Source: Roseicyclus amphidinii (GTDB lineage: Bacteria > Pseudomonadota > Alphaproteobacteria > Rhodobacterales > Rhodobacteraceae). Taken from it: DNA of 64,000 nt. Shown piece after piece: positions 54,666-63,456 of the stretch (positions are counted from its first letter, which is position 1; each line of letters opens with the position of its first letter). A program made the position numbers and the translations under genes. The notes beneath the pieces are model-generated. The model was not told the origin of the DNA, searched no databases, and worked only from the letters and a program-made list of their open reading frames with translations. The DNA lies in contig NZ_JASJOE010000010.1 of NCBI RefSeq assembly GCF_030163755.1, forward strand, positions 1 to 64,000, written 5' to 3'.

Positions 54666-55303
54666 GATGACGGCAGCATCGCCGGACCCCGTTCGCGCGA
54701 GGGGGCGGCATCGGCGGCGCGGACATAGAGCGGTGCGGGCCGGGGCAGGGCAGGGACGCGGAAGCGGCGCGCGGCGATGCGCGCGATCGCCTCGGCCAGC
54801 GGCATGGCGGGGGGCAGGGCGGTCGCGCCCTGCAGGGCCGCGGCAGCGGTGCCGGTGACCCTGTCGGAGGGCAGGACCAGCCCGACCTCGCCCGCATCCA
54901 GCAGCATGGGCCCATCGGGTGCATCCCCGTCGCCGTCGAAGATTTGGGCATAGACCTCGCCCCGGCGCGCGTCGTCGATCACGGTCAGCGGGCGCGGCAG
55001 GCCCTCGGCCCGCGCCTCGAGCGTGCCGACGCCCACCGCCGGGATGCCAAGCGCCAGCGCCAGCCCCCGCGCCGCCGAGACCGAGATGCGGATGCCGGTG
55101 AAATTGCCCGGACCCACGCCCACCCCGATGGCGTCGAGATCGGAGAGCGACGCGCCCCCTTTCGTCAGCACCTCGGCGATCAGCGGCATCAGGCGCTCGG
55201 CCTGACCCTTGCCCATCTCCTCATGGGCGGCGGCCAGCACTCGGCTGCCCGACAGCAAAGCGGCCGCGCAATGCGCGGCCGATGTGTCGAAGGCCAGGAC
55301 CAA
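54662..55303 (-). CDS. tsaB: tRNA t6A biosynthesis protein TsaB
   Basis: TsaB is the scaffold partner of TsaD in making N6-threonylcarbamoyladenosine at position 37 of ANN-decoding tRNAs. The 213-residue ASKHA-fold protein begins MVLAFDTSAAHCAAALLSG, with LMPLIAEVLTKGGASLSDLDAIGVGVGPGNFTGIRISVSAARGLALALGIP at about residues 40-90. It lies 4 bp after nfuA. Confidence 0.93.
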   Translation of the reverse strand: MVLAFDTSAAHCAAALLSGSRVLAAAHEEMGKGQAERLMPLIAEVLTKGGASLSDLDAIGVGVGPGNFTGIRISVSAARGLALALGIPAVGVGTLEARAEGLPRPLTVIDDARRGEVYAQIFDGDGDAPDGPMLLDAGEVGLVLPSDRVTGTAAAALQGATALPPAMPLAEAIARIAARRFRVPALPRPAPLYVRAADAAPSRERGPAMLPSS

Positions 55304-55307
55304 GGGC

Positions 55308-55871
55308 TCAGACGTTGACAGGGCGCACCTCGAGCACTTCGGGGATGTAGTGGCGCAGCAGGTTCTCGATCCCCATCTTCAGCGTCAGCGTGGACGAGGG
55401 GCAGCCGGCGCAGGCCCCCTGCATGTGCAGGTAGACCACGCCGCGGTCGAAGCCGTGAAAGGTGATGTCGCCCCCATCCTGCGCCACGGCGGGCCGCACG
55501 CGCGTGTCGAGCAGCGTCTTGATCTGGCCCACGATCTCGGCGTCCTCGCCGTCATGCTCGGCATGGCCACCCGCGGCCTGGTGCTCGCCCTCCATGATCG
55601 GTGCGCCCGACTGGAAATGCTCCATGATCGCGCCGAGGATCGCGGGCTTCACATGCTCCCACGCCACCGGCTCGGCCTTGGTCACGGTCACGAAATCCGT
55701 CCCGAAGAACACGCCCGTCACTCCCTCGACCGCGAAGATGCGGGCGGCGAGCGGTGATTTCTGCGCCGCCTCGGCGCTGGGGAAATCGGCCGTGCCCATC
55801 TCCAGCACGGTCTGGCCGGGCAGGAACTTCAGCGTGGCCGGGTTCGGGGTGGATTCGGTCTGGATGAACAT
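55308..55871 (-). CDS. NifU-like Fe-S scaffold/carrier (Nfu)
   Basis: A 187-residue protein with an N-terminal Nfu_N domain (MFIQTESTPNPATLKFLPGQTVL) and a C-terminal NifU domain with the Fe-S Cys pair in GACAGCPSSTLTLKMGIENLL at about residue 155. It delivers [4Fe-4S] clusters to target proteins. ATG at 55871 is 10 bases from an AGGG site; an ATG three codons upstream is too close to that site. It heads nfu-tsaB-rimI. Confidence 0.93.
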   Translation of the reverse strand: MFIQTESTPNPATLKFLPGQTVLEMGTADFPSAEAAQKSPLAARIFAVEGVTGVFFGTDFVTVTKAEPVAWEHVKPAILGAIMEHFQSGAPIMEGEHQAAGGHAEHDGEDAEIVGQIKTLLDTRVRPAVAQDGGDITFHGFDRGVVYLHMQGACAGCPSSTLTLKMGIENLLRHYIPEVLEVRPVNV

Positions 55872-55962
55872 GAGGCGCATTCCCTATCGGTTTCGTCAGA
55901 TATGCGGGGGGAGCGGCGCAGAGTCAAGTTTTGGAATGGTTCTAAAACCGGGCACCGCCGGA

Positions 55963-56418
55963 TCAGGTGATCTGTTCCAGCTGTTCCTTGCTCAACTCGA
56001 CCGGCACGATCGTGATCGGCACCGGAAGTGTGCCCGCCTGTTTCACCATCGCCGTCACCAGCGGCCCCGGCCCCGACTTGCCAGATCCCGCGCCCAGCAC
56101 CAGGACGCCGATCTCGGGCGCGTCGCGGATATGGGCGAGGATCTCGGTCACCGGCTCGCCCTCGCGGATCACGAGGGTCGGGTCCACCCCCAGCCGGTCA
56201 CGCATCCACTTGGCGAAGACGTTGAAATGCGCCTCGATCCGCTCGCGCGCCTCGGCACGCATCATCTCGGCGACGCCGATCCAGTGGTTGAACTCGTCCG
56301 GGGGAATGACGGACAGGATCTCGACCCCGCCTTGCGTGTTGGCCGCGCGCATCGCGGCGAAACGCATGGCGTTCAGACATTCGCGGGTGTCGTCGAGCAC
56401 GACGAGAAACTTGCGCAT
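55963..56418 (-). CDS. Universal stress protein, UspA family
   Basis: A 151-residue single Usp domain: MRKFLVVLDDTRECLNAMRFAAMRAANTQGGVEILSVIPPDE, and the C-terminal nucleotide-binding region VLVLGAGSGKSGPGPLVTAMVKQAGTLPVPITIVP, a variant of the G-2x-G-9x-G(S/T) motif. The ATP-binding type is likely. The stop lies 83 bp before nfu and the start is 63 bp after the aminotransferase gene. Confidence 0.9.
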   Translation of the reverse strand: MRKFLVVLDDTRECLNAMRFAAMRAANTQGGVEILSVIPPDEFNHWIGVAEMMRAEARERIEAHFNVFAKWMRDRLGVDPTLVIREGEPVTEILAHIRDAPEIGVLVLGAGSGKSGPGPLVTAMVKQAGTLPVPITIVPVELSKEQLEQIT

Positions 56419-56481
56419 CGGATGATCCTCTCCGGCGGGCAGCATGGCGCGCGCCGCCGCGCCTGTCCATCCGTTGCGCGC

Positions 56482-57348
56482 TCAGGCCGCGTCGCTCGCC
56501 GCCCAGTCCCAGTAGAGCGCGCGCACCTGCCGGGTCACCGGGCCATGCTCGTAGCGCGTGCCGTCGAACTCGACCACCGGGGTCACCTTGTTGAGGTTGC
56601 CGGACATGAAGACCTCGTCCGCCTGCCGGAAATCCTCGAAGCCCAGCACGGTCTCGACCACTTCGACGCCCGCCGCGCGCAGGTTGGCCATGTGGCGCTG
56701 CCGCGTGATCCCGTTCAGGAAGGTGCCGTTGGGAATGGGCGTGAAGACCACGCCATCGCGCACCATGAACACATTGGCCGTCGCCGTCTCGGCCACGTTG
56801 CCCATCGCGTCGCACACCAGCGCGTTGTCGTAGCCCTTGCGCAGGGCCTCGGCCAGCATGCGGGCGTTGTTGGGGTAGAGGCACCCGGCCTTGGCGTTGC
56901 AGACATTGTCGGTCAGAACGGGGCGGTGGAACTGGGTCGTGGTCAGCCGCACGGTGGCCTCGGGCGGGGCAAGCGGCACCTCTTCGAGGCAGATGGCAAA
57001 GCCCGCGGGCGCGTCGGCCGGGATGATCCCGTAGGCGCCGCCGTCGATGCCCCAGAACATCGGGCGCACATAGACGGCGGCATCGCCGGGGTATCGCGCC
57101 AGCCCCTCCCATGCGATCTCGAAGATCTCTGCGCCGGTCTTGTCGGGATGCAGCATCAGCGCCTGCGCCGAGCGCACGACGCGGTCGCAATGCGCGCGCA
57201 GATCGGGGGCAAGCCCGTCGACGTAGCGCGCACCGTCGAAGACGGTCGTGCCCTGCCACGCGCCGTGGTCGGCAGCCCCCATGACGGGCACGTCCCCGTC
57301 ATGCCATGTGCCGTTGAAATAGGTCTTGATGTTGGTGCCGACGGCCAT
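56482..57348 (-). CDS. Branched-chain aminotransferase-like, PLP fold type IV
   Basis: A 288-residue class IV aminotransferase. KTYFNGTWHDGDVPVMGAADHGAWQGTTVFDGARY forms the N-terminal domain, the PLP Lys is in VCNAKAGCLYPNNARML (about residue 155), and EVMGN-like DAMGNVAETATANVFMVRDGVVFTP and GTFLNGITRQ follow. The family transaminates Leu, Ile and Val with 2-oxoglutarate; a D-amino acid or aminodeoxychorismate role cannot be excluded. Start at 57348 with a GGGGGAGAG site. Confidence 0.88.
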   Translation of the reverse strand: MAVGTNIKTYFNGTWHDGDVPVMGAADHGAWQGTTVFDGARYVDGLAPDLRAHCDRVVRSAQALMLHPDKTGAEIFEIAWEGLARYPGDAAVYVRPMFWGIDGGAYGIIPADAPAGFAICLEEVPLAPPEATVRLTTTQFHRPVLTDNVCNAKAGCLYPNNARMLAEALRKGYDNALVCDAMGNVAETATANVFMVRDGVVFTPIPNGTFLNGITRQRHMANLRAAGVEVVETVLGFEDFRQADEVFMSGNLNKVTPVVEFDGTRYEHGPVTRQVRALYWDWAASDAA

Positions 57349-57390
57349 CGCGCTCTCCCCCTTCATGCAGGGGAAGAGCGTAAGGGCAGA

Positions 57391-57612
57391 TCAGCTGGAA
57401 GGTCCAGAGGTGAACCCCAGCTGGTAGGTCATGGAGGCGCCGCTTTGCGCCTGCATCTGCGCGCCGGTGCGGCGCGTCGCGGCAACGCGCGGGGTCGCCC
57501 TGCCATGGGTGTTGGCGTGGTCTGGCCGCACGCGCGCCGCCGGTGTCGTCTCTGGCCCGGCCACGAGGCGGGCCTGCGGGCGGGTGGCCCGATGGTCGGA
57601 TTTGCTTGTCAT
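57391..57612 (-). CDS. Small basic protein of unknown function
   Basis: A 73-residue protein, MTSKSDHRATRPQARLVAGP..., rich in Arg, Thr and Ala, without membrane segment or Cys. It looks largely disordered except perhaps the C-terminal MTYQLGFTSGPSS. Support for it being real: a good ribosome binding site (GGAGCG, 7 bases before ATG) and a near-perfect promoter at 57652-57679. No family is recognised. Confidence 0.55.
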   Translation of the reverse strand: MTSKSDHRATRPQARLVAGPETTPAARVRPDHANTHGRATPRVAATRRTGAQMQAQSGASMTYQLGFTSGPSS

Positions 57613-57651
57613 GGGACGCTCCTCGATCCGTGATCCAAGGTCGTGGGCTGA

Positions 57652-57679
57652 TATATACCCCTGCGAGCGCGCAAGTCAA
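57652..57679 (-). promoter_or_regulatory. Strong promoter for the 73-residue gene
   Basis: On the minus strand TTGACT (57679-57674) and TATATA (57657-57652) are separated by 16 bp. This is the best -35/-10 pair I found in the window; the start codon at 57612 lies about 40 bp downstream of the -10 box. Confidence 0.6.
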
Positions 57680-57721
57680 ACCCGCGAATGCCGCCAAATC
57701 TGTGCAAATTTTCACAGACGC

Positions 57722-58210
57722 TCAAGCCTCGGCCAGAAGCGCCTCCAGGTTCAGCCGGGCATTGACCATGCGCAACTCGCCATCGGGCGCGCGTGGCCAA
57801 TCCTCGGGCGCGCGGTCGCGGTACAGCTCGATGCCGTTGCCGTCCGGGTCGCTGAAATAGATCGCTTCCGACACGCCATGATCGGCTGCGCCCTCGATCT
57901 CTATCCCGGCCTCGAGCACCCGGCGAAAGGCACGCGCCAGAGACGGGCGATCAGGATAAAGGAACGCCGTGTGATAGAGGCCCACCGCATTGCGCGGCGG
58001 CCGCGGCCCGCCCGCGCTTTCCCAGGTGTTGAGCCCGATGTGGTGGTGATATCCTCCCGCCGACAGGAACGCCGCCTGCGCGCCGTAGCGTTGCATGAGG
58101 CCCAGGCCGAGCACGTCGCGGTAAAAGGCGATGGATCCTTCCAAGTCAGAGACTTTCAGATGAACATGCCCGATGCTCATCCCTGCGGGGGCGGTGTAGC
58201 TGTGTGTCAT
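57722..58210 (-). CDS. VOC-family glyoxalase/dioxygenase-like protein
   Basis: A 162-residue protein of the vicinal-oxygen-chelate fold, similar to the catechol-2,3-dioxygenase/CatE group. IGHVHLKVSDLEGSIAFYRDVLGL carries the first metal His, YHHHIGLNTWES follows in the middle, and IYFSDPDGNGIELYRDRAPEDW carries the third ligand Glu. One module of two beta-alpha repeats. The substrate is unknown. A short hairpin (TCTGTG...CACAGA, 57699-57718) lies just past the stop. Confidence 0.87.
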   Translation of the reverse strand: MTHSYTAPAGMSIGHVHLKVSDLEGSIAFYRDVLGLGLMQRYGAQAAFLSAGGYHHHIGLNTWESAGGPRPPRNAVGLYHTAFLYPDRPSLARAFRRVLEAGIEIEGAADHGVSEAIYFSDPDGNGIELYRDRAPEDWPRAPDGELRMVNARLNLEALLAEA

Positions 58211-58375
58211 GGTATGGGTCTCCTTCGCGGCCCTGCTTGCCCGATCCGGCTGGCCGCGTCCTCCCCCACACACGCACCGATCCTGTGCAGGAAATGGGCC
58301 CGACGCCCGTGTTCCGCGCGACAGGTGTGGCCCTGTCCTGCTAACCTGCTCTGCGCGGCAGGGGAGGCGGCGCAG

Positions 58376-60004
58376 ATGGAACAGGCGGATGTCATCGTGA
58401 TCGGGGCAGGGCTGTCGGGGCTGGTGAGCGCCTGGCACGCGGCCGAACGCGGGCGGCGGGTGTTGATCCTCGAGCAGGAGGGGCCGCAATCCCTCGGCGG
58501 GCAGGCCTGGTGGAGCCTTGGCGGTCTGTTCATGGTCGACACCCCCGAACAGCGCCGCTTGCGCCTGCGCGACAGCCGCGATCTTGCCGCGCGCGACTGG
58601 TTCGGCTCGGCCGGGTTCGACCGGCCCGAAGATGCCAACCCGCGCGCCTGGGCCGAGGCCTATCTCGATTTCGCCGCAGGCCCGATGCGGGCCTATCTCC
58701 ACGGGCTCGGGATGCGCTGGTTCCCGGTCGTCGGCTGGGCCGAACGCCGCTACGCGCCCGAGGGGCACGGCAACAGCCTTCCCCGCTTCCACGTCACATG
58801 GGGCACCGGAACGGGCGTGGTGAAACCCTATGCGGTCCGCGTCATGGCCCATCCGCGCATCACGCTCGCCTTCCGTCGCCGGGTCACGGCGCTGACGGTC
58901 GAGGCGGGTCTCGTCACCGGGGTCGAGGGCGAGATCCTCGCCCCCGACAATGCGCCCATCGGGGCCAGCACCAACCGCAGCGTCACCGGACGCTTCGCCG
59001 CCCGCGCCGAGGCGGTGGTGATCGCCTCGGGCGGCATCGGCGGCAACCACGACCTTGTCCGCGCCGCATGGCCCGAGGCCCGCCTCGGCCCCGCGCCCGT
59101 GCGCATGGTCTCGGGCGTGCCCGATTACGTCGATGGCGCGATGCTTGGCCATGCCGAGGCCGCAGGCGCTCAGCTCATCAACCGCGACCGGATGTGGCAC
59201 TATTGCGAGGGTCTGCAGAACTGGGACCCGATCTGGCCGAACCACGGCATCCGCATCCTGCCCGGCCCCTCCTCGCTCTGGCTCGACGCGCGGGGAGACC
59301 GGATGGAGGCCCCCTGCTTCCCCGGCTTCGACACGCTCGGCACGCTCAGGCGCATCCTGTCGACGGGTCACGCGCACAGCTGGTTCATCCTGACCCAGTC
59401 CATCGTCGAAAAGGAGTTTGCCCTGTCGGGCAGCGAGCAGAACCCCGACCTGACCTCCGGCAAGTGGCTGGCCGTGCTGCGCGAGCGTCTGGGCAAGGGC
59501 GCGACCCGCGCGGTCGAAGCCTTCAAGGAGAAGGGAGCGGATTTCGTGGTCGCCCGCGATCTCGAGACCCTCGTCACGGGCATGACCGCGCTCACCCCCG
59601 AGGCCCCGCTCGACCCCGCCCAAATCCGCGCGCAGATCGAGGCGCGCGATGCCGCCATCGACAGCGGAGCCGAGGATGCGCAGGTCACCGCCATCCGGCA
59701 GGCGCGCCGCTACCTCGGCGACAGGCTGGTGCGCACGGCGAAACCCCACCGCCTGCTCGACCCGGCCCACGGGCCGCTGATCGCCGTGCGCCTCAACATC
59801 CTGACGCGCAAGTCGCTCGGCGGGTTGCACACCGACCTCTCGGCGCGCGCCCTGCGCCCCGACGGCACCACCTTCCCCGGCCTCTTCGCCGTGGGCGAGG
59901 CGGCGGGGTTTGGCGGGGGCGGCTACCACGGCTACAACGCGCTCGAGGGCACGTTTCTGGGCGGCTGCATCTTCTCGGGCAGGACGGCGGGCGAGGGGGT
60001 CTGA
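58376..60004 (+). CDS. FAD-binding dehydrogenase, KstD/fumarate-reductase-like
   Basis: A 542-residue flavoprotein starting MEQADVIVIGAGLSGLVSAWHAAERGRRVLILEQEGPQSLGGQAWWSLGGLFMVD, the dinucleotide fold plus the FAD-contact loop. VVIASGGIGGNHDLVRAAWP and the C-terminal LFAVGEAAGFGGGGYHGYNALEGTFLGGCIFSGRTAG match the FAD_binding_2 group of predicted ketosteroid or fumarate-type dehydrogenases. The substrate is unknown and no signal peptide is present. The start follows a GGGGAGG site. Confidence 0.9.
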   Translation: MEQADVIVIGAGLSGLVSAWHAAERGRRVLILEQEGPQSLGGQAWWSLGGLFMVDTPEQRRLRLRDSRDLAARDWFGSAGFDRPEDANPRAWAEAYLDFAAGPMRAYLHGLGMRWFPVVGWAERRYAPEGHGNSLPRFHVTWGTGTGVVKPYAVRVMAHPRITLAFRRRVTALTVEAGLVTGVEGEILAPDNAPIGASTNRSVTGRFAARAEAVVIASGGIGGNHDLVRAAWPEARLGPAPVRMVSGVPDYVDGAMLGHAEAAGAQLINRDRMWHYCEGLQNWDPIWPNHGIRILPGPSSLWLDARGDRMEAPCFPGFDTLGTLRRILSTGHAHSWFILTQSIVEKEFALSGSEQNPDLTSGKWLAVLRERLGKGATRAVEAFKEKGADFVVARDLETLVTGMTALTPEAPLDPAQIRAQIEARDAAIDSGAEDAQVTAIRQARRYLGDRLVRTAKPHRLLDPAHGPLIAVRLNILTRKSLGGLHTDLSARALRPDGTTFPGLFAVGEAAGFGGGGYHGYNALEGTFLGGCIFSGRTAGEGV

Positions 60005-60104
60005 CCCGCCCGCCTGCTTGCCCCCCCGGCTTGCCCACCGGTCCCGCATCTGCTTCACAGGGGCAAGTCCCGCGCGTCCCCCCGTATCGGAAAGGCTTCG
60101 CCCC

Positions 60105-60971
60105 ATGCCCAACCGCCGCCCGCCCGAAACGCCCGCGCCCGCCGATGCCGCTGCGCGCCGGGCGGTCCCACCGGTGATCTGCTACCCCGACACGACCCTG
60201 CCGCATCCCGCCGAAGACATGTTGGCCGGCGCGCGCTCGGGTCTCGTGCTGCGCGACAGCGTCACCGTTCCCCCGCGCGAGGCGCGCTGTTTCCGCGCCC
60301 GTGCGGGGCAGGTCATCCGCATCCGCTCGATCGAGGGGCCGCAGGTCGGTGACCTGAACCTGTGGAACGCCGCCGACCTGTCCGAGCGGTTCTACTCGGG
60401 CAAGACGCGCGCCCTGCACGGCACGCATGTGACGACCGGCGACCGGCTCTGGTCGAGCTTCCCGAGCTTGCGGCCGATGGCGACCGTGGTGCGCGATACG
60501 CTCGACTGGTATGGCATCGACAGCTTCGGCGCGGCGGTCCATGACGTGATCGGCACGCGCTGCGATCCCTATACCCATGCGCTTCTGAGCGATGGCGGGC
60601 AGTATCACCACTGCTGCCACTCCAACCTGACCCGCGCGCTGGCCGCCGGGACCGGGCTGCCGGCGGCCGAGGCCGAGCGCCATGTCCACGACGTGCTCAA
60701 CGTGTTCATGTGCACCGGGTTTTCGCGCGGCACCGGCCAATACATCATGAAGGCAAGTCCGGTGCGCCCCGGCGATCACATCGACCTGCTGGCCGAGATC
60801 GACCTTCTGGGGGCGCTTTCGGCCTGTCCGGGCGGCGATTGCGGGGCCGAGCATTCCTCGGACACGGCCCCCTGCCACCCCTTGCTGGTCGAGGTGTTCG
60901 ACTGCGCCCTGACGGCCGATTGGACCCCGCCGCCCGTCAATGCCTACGACCGTTCGCACGGGACGGGCTGA
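60105..60971 (+). CDS. DUF1989 (urea carboxylase-associated) protein
   Basis: A 288-residue protein of the DUF1989 family, found as UcaC-type partners of urea carboxylase/aminomethyltransferase-like systems. The conserved core VPPREARCFRARAGQVIRIRSIEGPQVGDLNLWNAADLSERFYSGKTRALHGTHVTTGDRLWSS is at about residues 52-115, with DVIGTRCDPYTHALL, the HHCCHSNL motif and the cysteine-rich ACPGGDCGAEHSSDTAPCHPLLVEVFD. Cys/His clusters suggest metal binding. No urea or urea carboxylase gene lies near. It precedes the speF-type leader. Confidence 0.82.
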   Translation: MPNRRPPETPAPADAAARRAVPPVICYPDTTLPHPAEDMLAGARSGLVLRDSVTVPPREARCFRARAGQVIRIRSIEGPQVGDLNLWNAADLSERFYSGKTRALHGTHVTTGDRLWSSFPSLRPMATVVRDTLDWYGIDSFGAAVHDVIGTRCDPYTHALLSDGGQYHHCCHSNLTRALAAGTGLPAAEAERHVHDVLNVFMCTGFSRGTGQYIMKASPVRPGDHIDLLAEIDLLGALSACPGGDCGAEHSSDTAPCHPLLVEVFDCALTADWTPPPVNAYDRSHGTG

Positions 60972-61129
60972 GGGCGGGCCGAGGTCCGGCTTAGGGGCCG
61001 ATCACCATCGCGGAAACCGCATGTGGCATGGCGGAAACACCCCCGAGAGCGAGCTCGAAAAAATCCCTTGCGCCGACTCGGGCAAAGCCTCATACGCCCG
61101 CCGCAAGACGCCAACGCACGCGCCTCTGT

Positions 61130-61237
61130 CACGGGTGGTAAGTCGGGGATGTTCCCCGGGATAACCATCGCAGTTACGTAGCGACGGTAACGTCTCCCTT
61201 GGAAGTTGCGGGGCCAGTGGCCCCCGGTCTGTCGGAG
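61130..61237 (+). ncRNA. speF-type leader RNA upstream of ornithine decarboxylase
   Basis: The untranslated region before the decarboxylase folds into successive hairpins: GGGG with CCCC at 61145-61157, ACCATCGC with GCGACGGT (one mismatch) at 61164-61188, and GGGGCC with GGCCCC at 61210-61224. The position, immediately 5' of an alphaproteobacterial group IV ornithine decarboxylase, is exactly where the speF RNA motif occurs; the family is thought to control polyamine synthesis. The identification is by context and folding, without a covariance-model score. Confidence 0.6.
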
Positions 61238-61243
61238 ATGACC

Positions 61244-62413
61244 ATGAACGCTACGATTGCCGATTTCTCGGCCTCTTTTCCTGTCGCATCCGCCCGCCTC
61301 GAGGGCTTCATCGCCGCGCATCACTTCGAGCGCCCGACGCTGGTGATCGATATCGACCGCGTCGAGCAGCAGTATCGCGCGCTGGCCGCGGGCCTTGGCC
61401 CGGCCGCGATCCACTACGCCGTCAAGGCGAACCCCGCCGACGCCATCATCGACCGGCTGGTCGACCTGGGCAGCCGCTTCGACGCCGCCTCGCGCGGCGA
61501 GATCGAGCTGTGCCTGTCGCATGGCGCCCACCCCGAGGCGATTTCCTACGGCAACACGGTCAAGCGCGCCTCGGACATCGCCTTCGCGCATCGCGCGGGC
61601 ATCACGCTGTTCGCCGCCGACGCCGCCGAGGAGATCGTCAAGATCGCCGAGCATGCGCCCGGCGCGCAGGTCTACATCCGCCTGCTGGTCGAGGCCTCGG
61701 GCGCCGACTGGCCGCTGACGCGCAAGTTCGGCACCACCCGCGACACCGCGCTGGCGCTGATGGCGCAGGCGCGCGAGTTGGGCCTGCGCCCGGTTGGACT
61801 CAGCTTCCATGTCGGCTCGCAAACCCGCGACCCGGCGATGTGGGCCTCGACGCTCGACCAGGTGGCTGCTGTCTGGGCCGCTGCCGAGGATGCAGGCTTC
61901 GCGCTGGACCTGTTGAACATCGGCGGCGGGTTCCCCGCCTTCTACGGCGACGCGATCCCGCATCCCACGGCCTATGCGGCCGCTGTGATGGAGCTGGTCA
62001 CCACCCGCTTCCCCGAAGGCATCCGCATCATGGCCGAGCCCGGCCGCGGCATGGTGGCCGAGGCCGGCATGATCGCCGCCGAGGTGCTTCTGGTCGCCAA
62101 GAAATCCGAGGACGACCTGCACCGCTGGGTCTATCTTGACATCGGCAAGTTCTCGGGCCTGGCCGAAACGATGGACGAGGCGATCCGCTACCAGTTCGTC
62201 ACCCCCCATGACGGCGAGGCGACCGGCCCCTGCATCCTGGCGGGTCCGTCCTGCGACAGCGCGGACGTGCTTTATGAAAAGCGCCCCGTGGCCCTGCCGC
62301 TGGCGCTGAAATCCGGCGACCGCGTCCTGATCCGCAATTGTGGGGCCTACACCTCGTCCTATGCCTCGGTGGGGTTCAACGGTTTCCCGCCGCTGGACGT
62401 CGTCGTCATCTGA
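61244..62413 (+). CDS. Ornithine/lysine decarboxylase, PLP fold type III
   Basis: A 389-residue group IV decarboxylase making putrescine (or cadaverine). PLP Lys is in AIHYAVKANPADAIID (about residue 60), with SRFDAASRGEIELCL, SFHVGSQTRDP, the phosphate loop NIGGGFPAFYGD (about 225) and MAEPGRGMVAEAG. The active-site Cys and Asp of the dimer partner are in GPSCDSADVLYEK (about 340). The start MNATIAD at 61244 has GGAG at 61234-61237; ATG 61238 is too close to it. The leader RNA upstream suggests polyamine-responsive control. Confidence 0.94.
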   Translation: MNATIADFSASFPVASARLEGFIAAHHFERPTLVIDIDRVEQQYRALAAGLGPAAIHYAVKANPADAIIDRLVDLGSRFDAASRGEIELCLSHGAHPEAISYGNTVKRASDIAFAHRAGITLFAADAAEEIVKIAEHAPGAQVYIRLLVEASGADWPLTRKFGTTRDTALALMAQARELGLRPVGLSFHVGSQTRDPAMWASTLDQVAAVWAAAEDAGFALDLLNIGGGFPAFYGDAIPHPTAYAAAVMELVTTRFPEGIRIMAEPGRGMVAEAGMIAAEVLLVAKKSEDDLHRWVYLDIGKFSGLAETMDEAIRYQFVTPHDGEATGPCILAGPSCDSADVLYEKRPVALPLALKSGDRVLIRNCGAYTSSYASVGFNGFPPLDVVVI

Positions 62414-62529
62414 CACGCCGCGCCGCCCGGCTGTTCCGATCCGTCGCAGCCGGGCGGCGCGGCTGACCGCTGGCCTTGTGCCACTGCTCGCGCTATGGCT
62501 TGGGCAGACCAAGCATCCGGGCCGCACCC

Positions 62530-63456
62530 ATGCAAATCTACCTGCCCATCGCCGAAGTCAGCGTGAATGCCTTCATGCTGCTGGGGCTTGGCGGGCTGGT
62601 GGGTATCCTGTCGGGGATGTTCGGGGTCGGCGGCGGGTTCCTGATCACCCCGCTCTTGTTCTTCGTCGGCATCCCGCCCGCCGTGGCGGTGGCAACCTCC
62701 ACCAACCAGATCGTCGCCTCTTCGGTGTCGGGGGTGCTGGCGCATTTCAAGCGCAAGACCGTGGATCTCAAGATGGGCGTCGTCCTGCTGGCCGGTGGCC
62801 TCGTGGGCACGGTCGCGGGCGTGCAGGTCTTCTCGGCGCTGGCGCGGCTGGGGCAGGTCGATCTGCTGGTGCAGCTGTGCTACGTGCTGTTCCTTGGGGT
62901 GATCGGCACGCTGATGCTGGCCGAAAGCCTGCGCGCGGCGCGGCGCGCGCGCCATCCCGCGGCCCCGTCCCCCGCACCGCGCAAGGCGCGGGGCTGGATG
63001 CAGAAGCTTCCCCTCAAGATGCGGTTCCGCACCTCGGGCCTGTATATCTCGGTCATCCCGCCCTTGCTGGTGGGCTGCTTCGTCGGTCTGCTCGCCGCGA
63101 TCATGGGCGTGGGCGGCGGCTTCGTGATGGTCCCCGCGATGATCTACCTGCTGGGGATGCCGACCAAGGTGGTGGTGGGCACCTCGCTGTTCCAGATCAT
63201 CTTCGTTGCCGGGGCCGCCACCGTGATGCATGCGACGGCCAACTACTCGGTCGACATGGTGCTGGCGCTGTTGCTGATCCTGGGCGGCGTGATCGGGGCG
63301 CAGGTCGGCACGCGGATCGGGGTGAAGATGAAGGCCGAGAACCTGCGCATCCTGCTGGCGCTGATGGTGCTTCTGGTCTGCGGGCGGCTGGCGCTGGATC
63401 TCGTGCTGACCCCGACCGAGCTGTATTCGCTCAGCGACGCGCGGGTCGCGCCGTGA
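62530..63456 (+). CDS. TSUP/TauE-SafE family membrane transporter
   Basis: A 308-residue permease with two homologous halves. GLGGLVGILSGMFGVGGGFLITPLLFFVGIPPAVAVATSTNQIV opens the first and GLLAAIMGVGGGFVMVPAMIYLLGMPTKVVVGTSLFQIIF the second, each with the GVGGGF signature. The halves are joined by a basic loop (ARRARHPAAPSPAPRKARGWMQK). The paired TIGR02186 gene that follows is the usual partner of this TSUP subgroup. The substrate is unknown, probably a sulfur-containing anion. Confidence 0.92.
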   Translation: MQIYLPIAEVSVNAFMLLGLGGLVGILSGMFGVGGGFLITPLLFFVGIPPAVAVATSTNQIVASSVSGVLAHFKRKTVDLKMGVVLLAGGLVGTVAGVQVFSALARLGQVDLLVQLCYVLFLGVIGTLMLAESLRAARRARHPAAPSPAPRKARGWMQKLPLKMRFRTSGLYISVIPPLLVGCFVGLLAAIMGVGGGFVMVPAMIYLLGMPTKVVVGTSLFQIIFVAGAATVMHATANYSVDMVLALLLILGGVIGAQVGTRIGVKMKAENLRILLALMVLLVCGRLALDLVLTPTELYSLSDARVAP

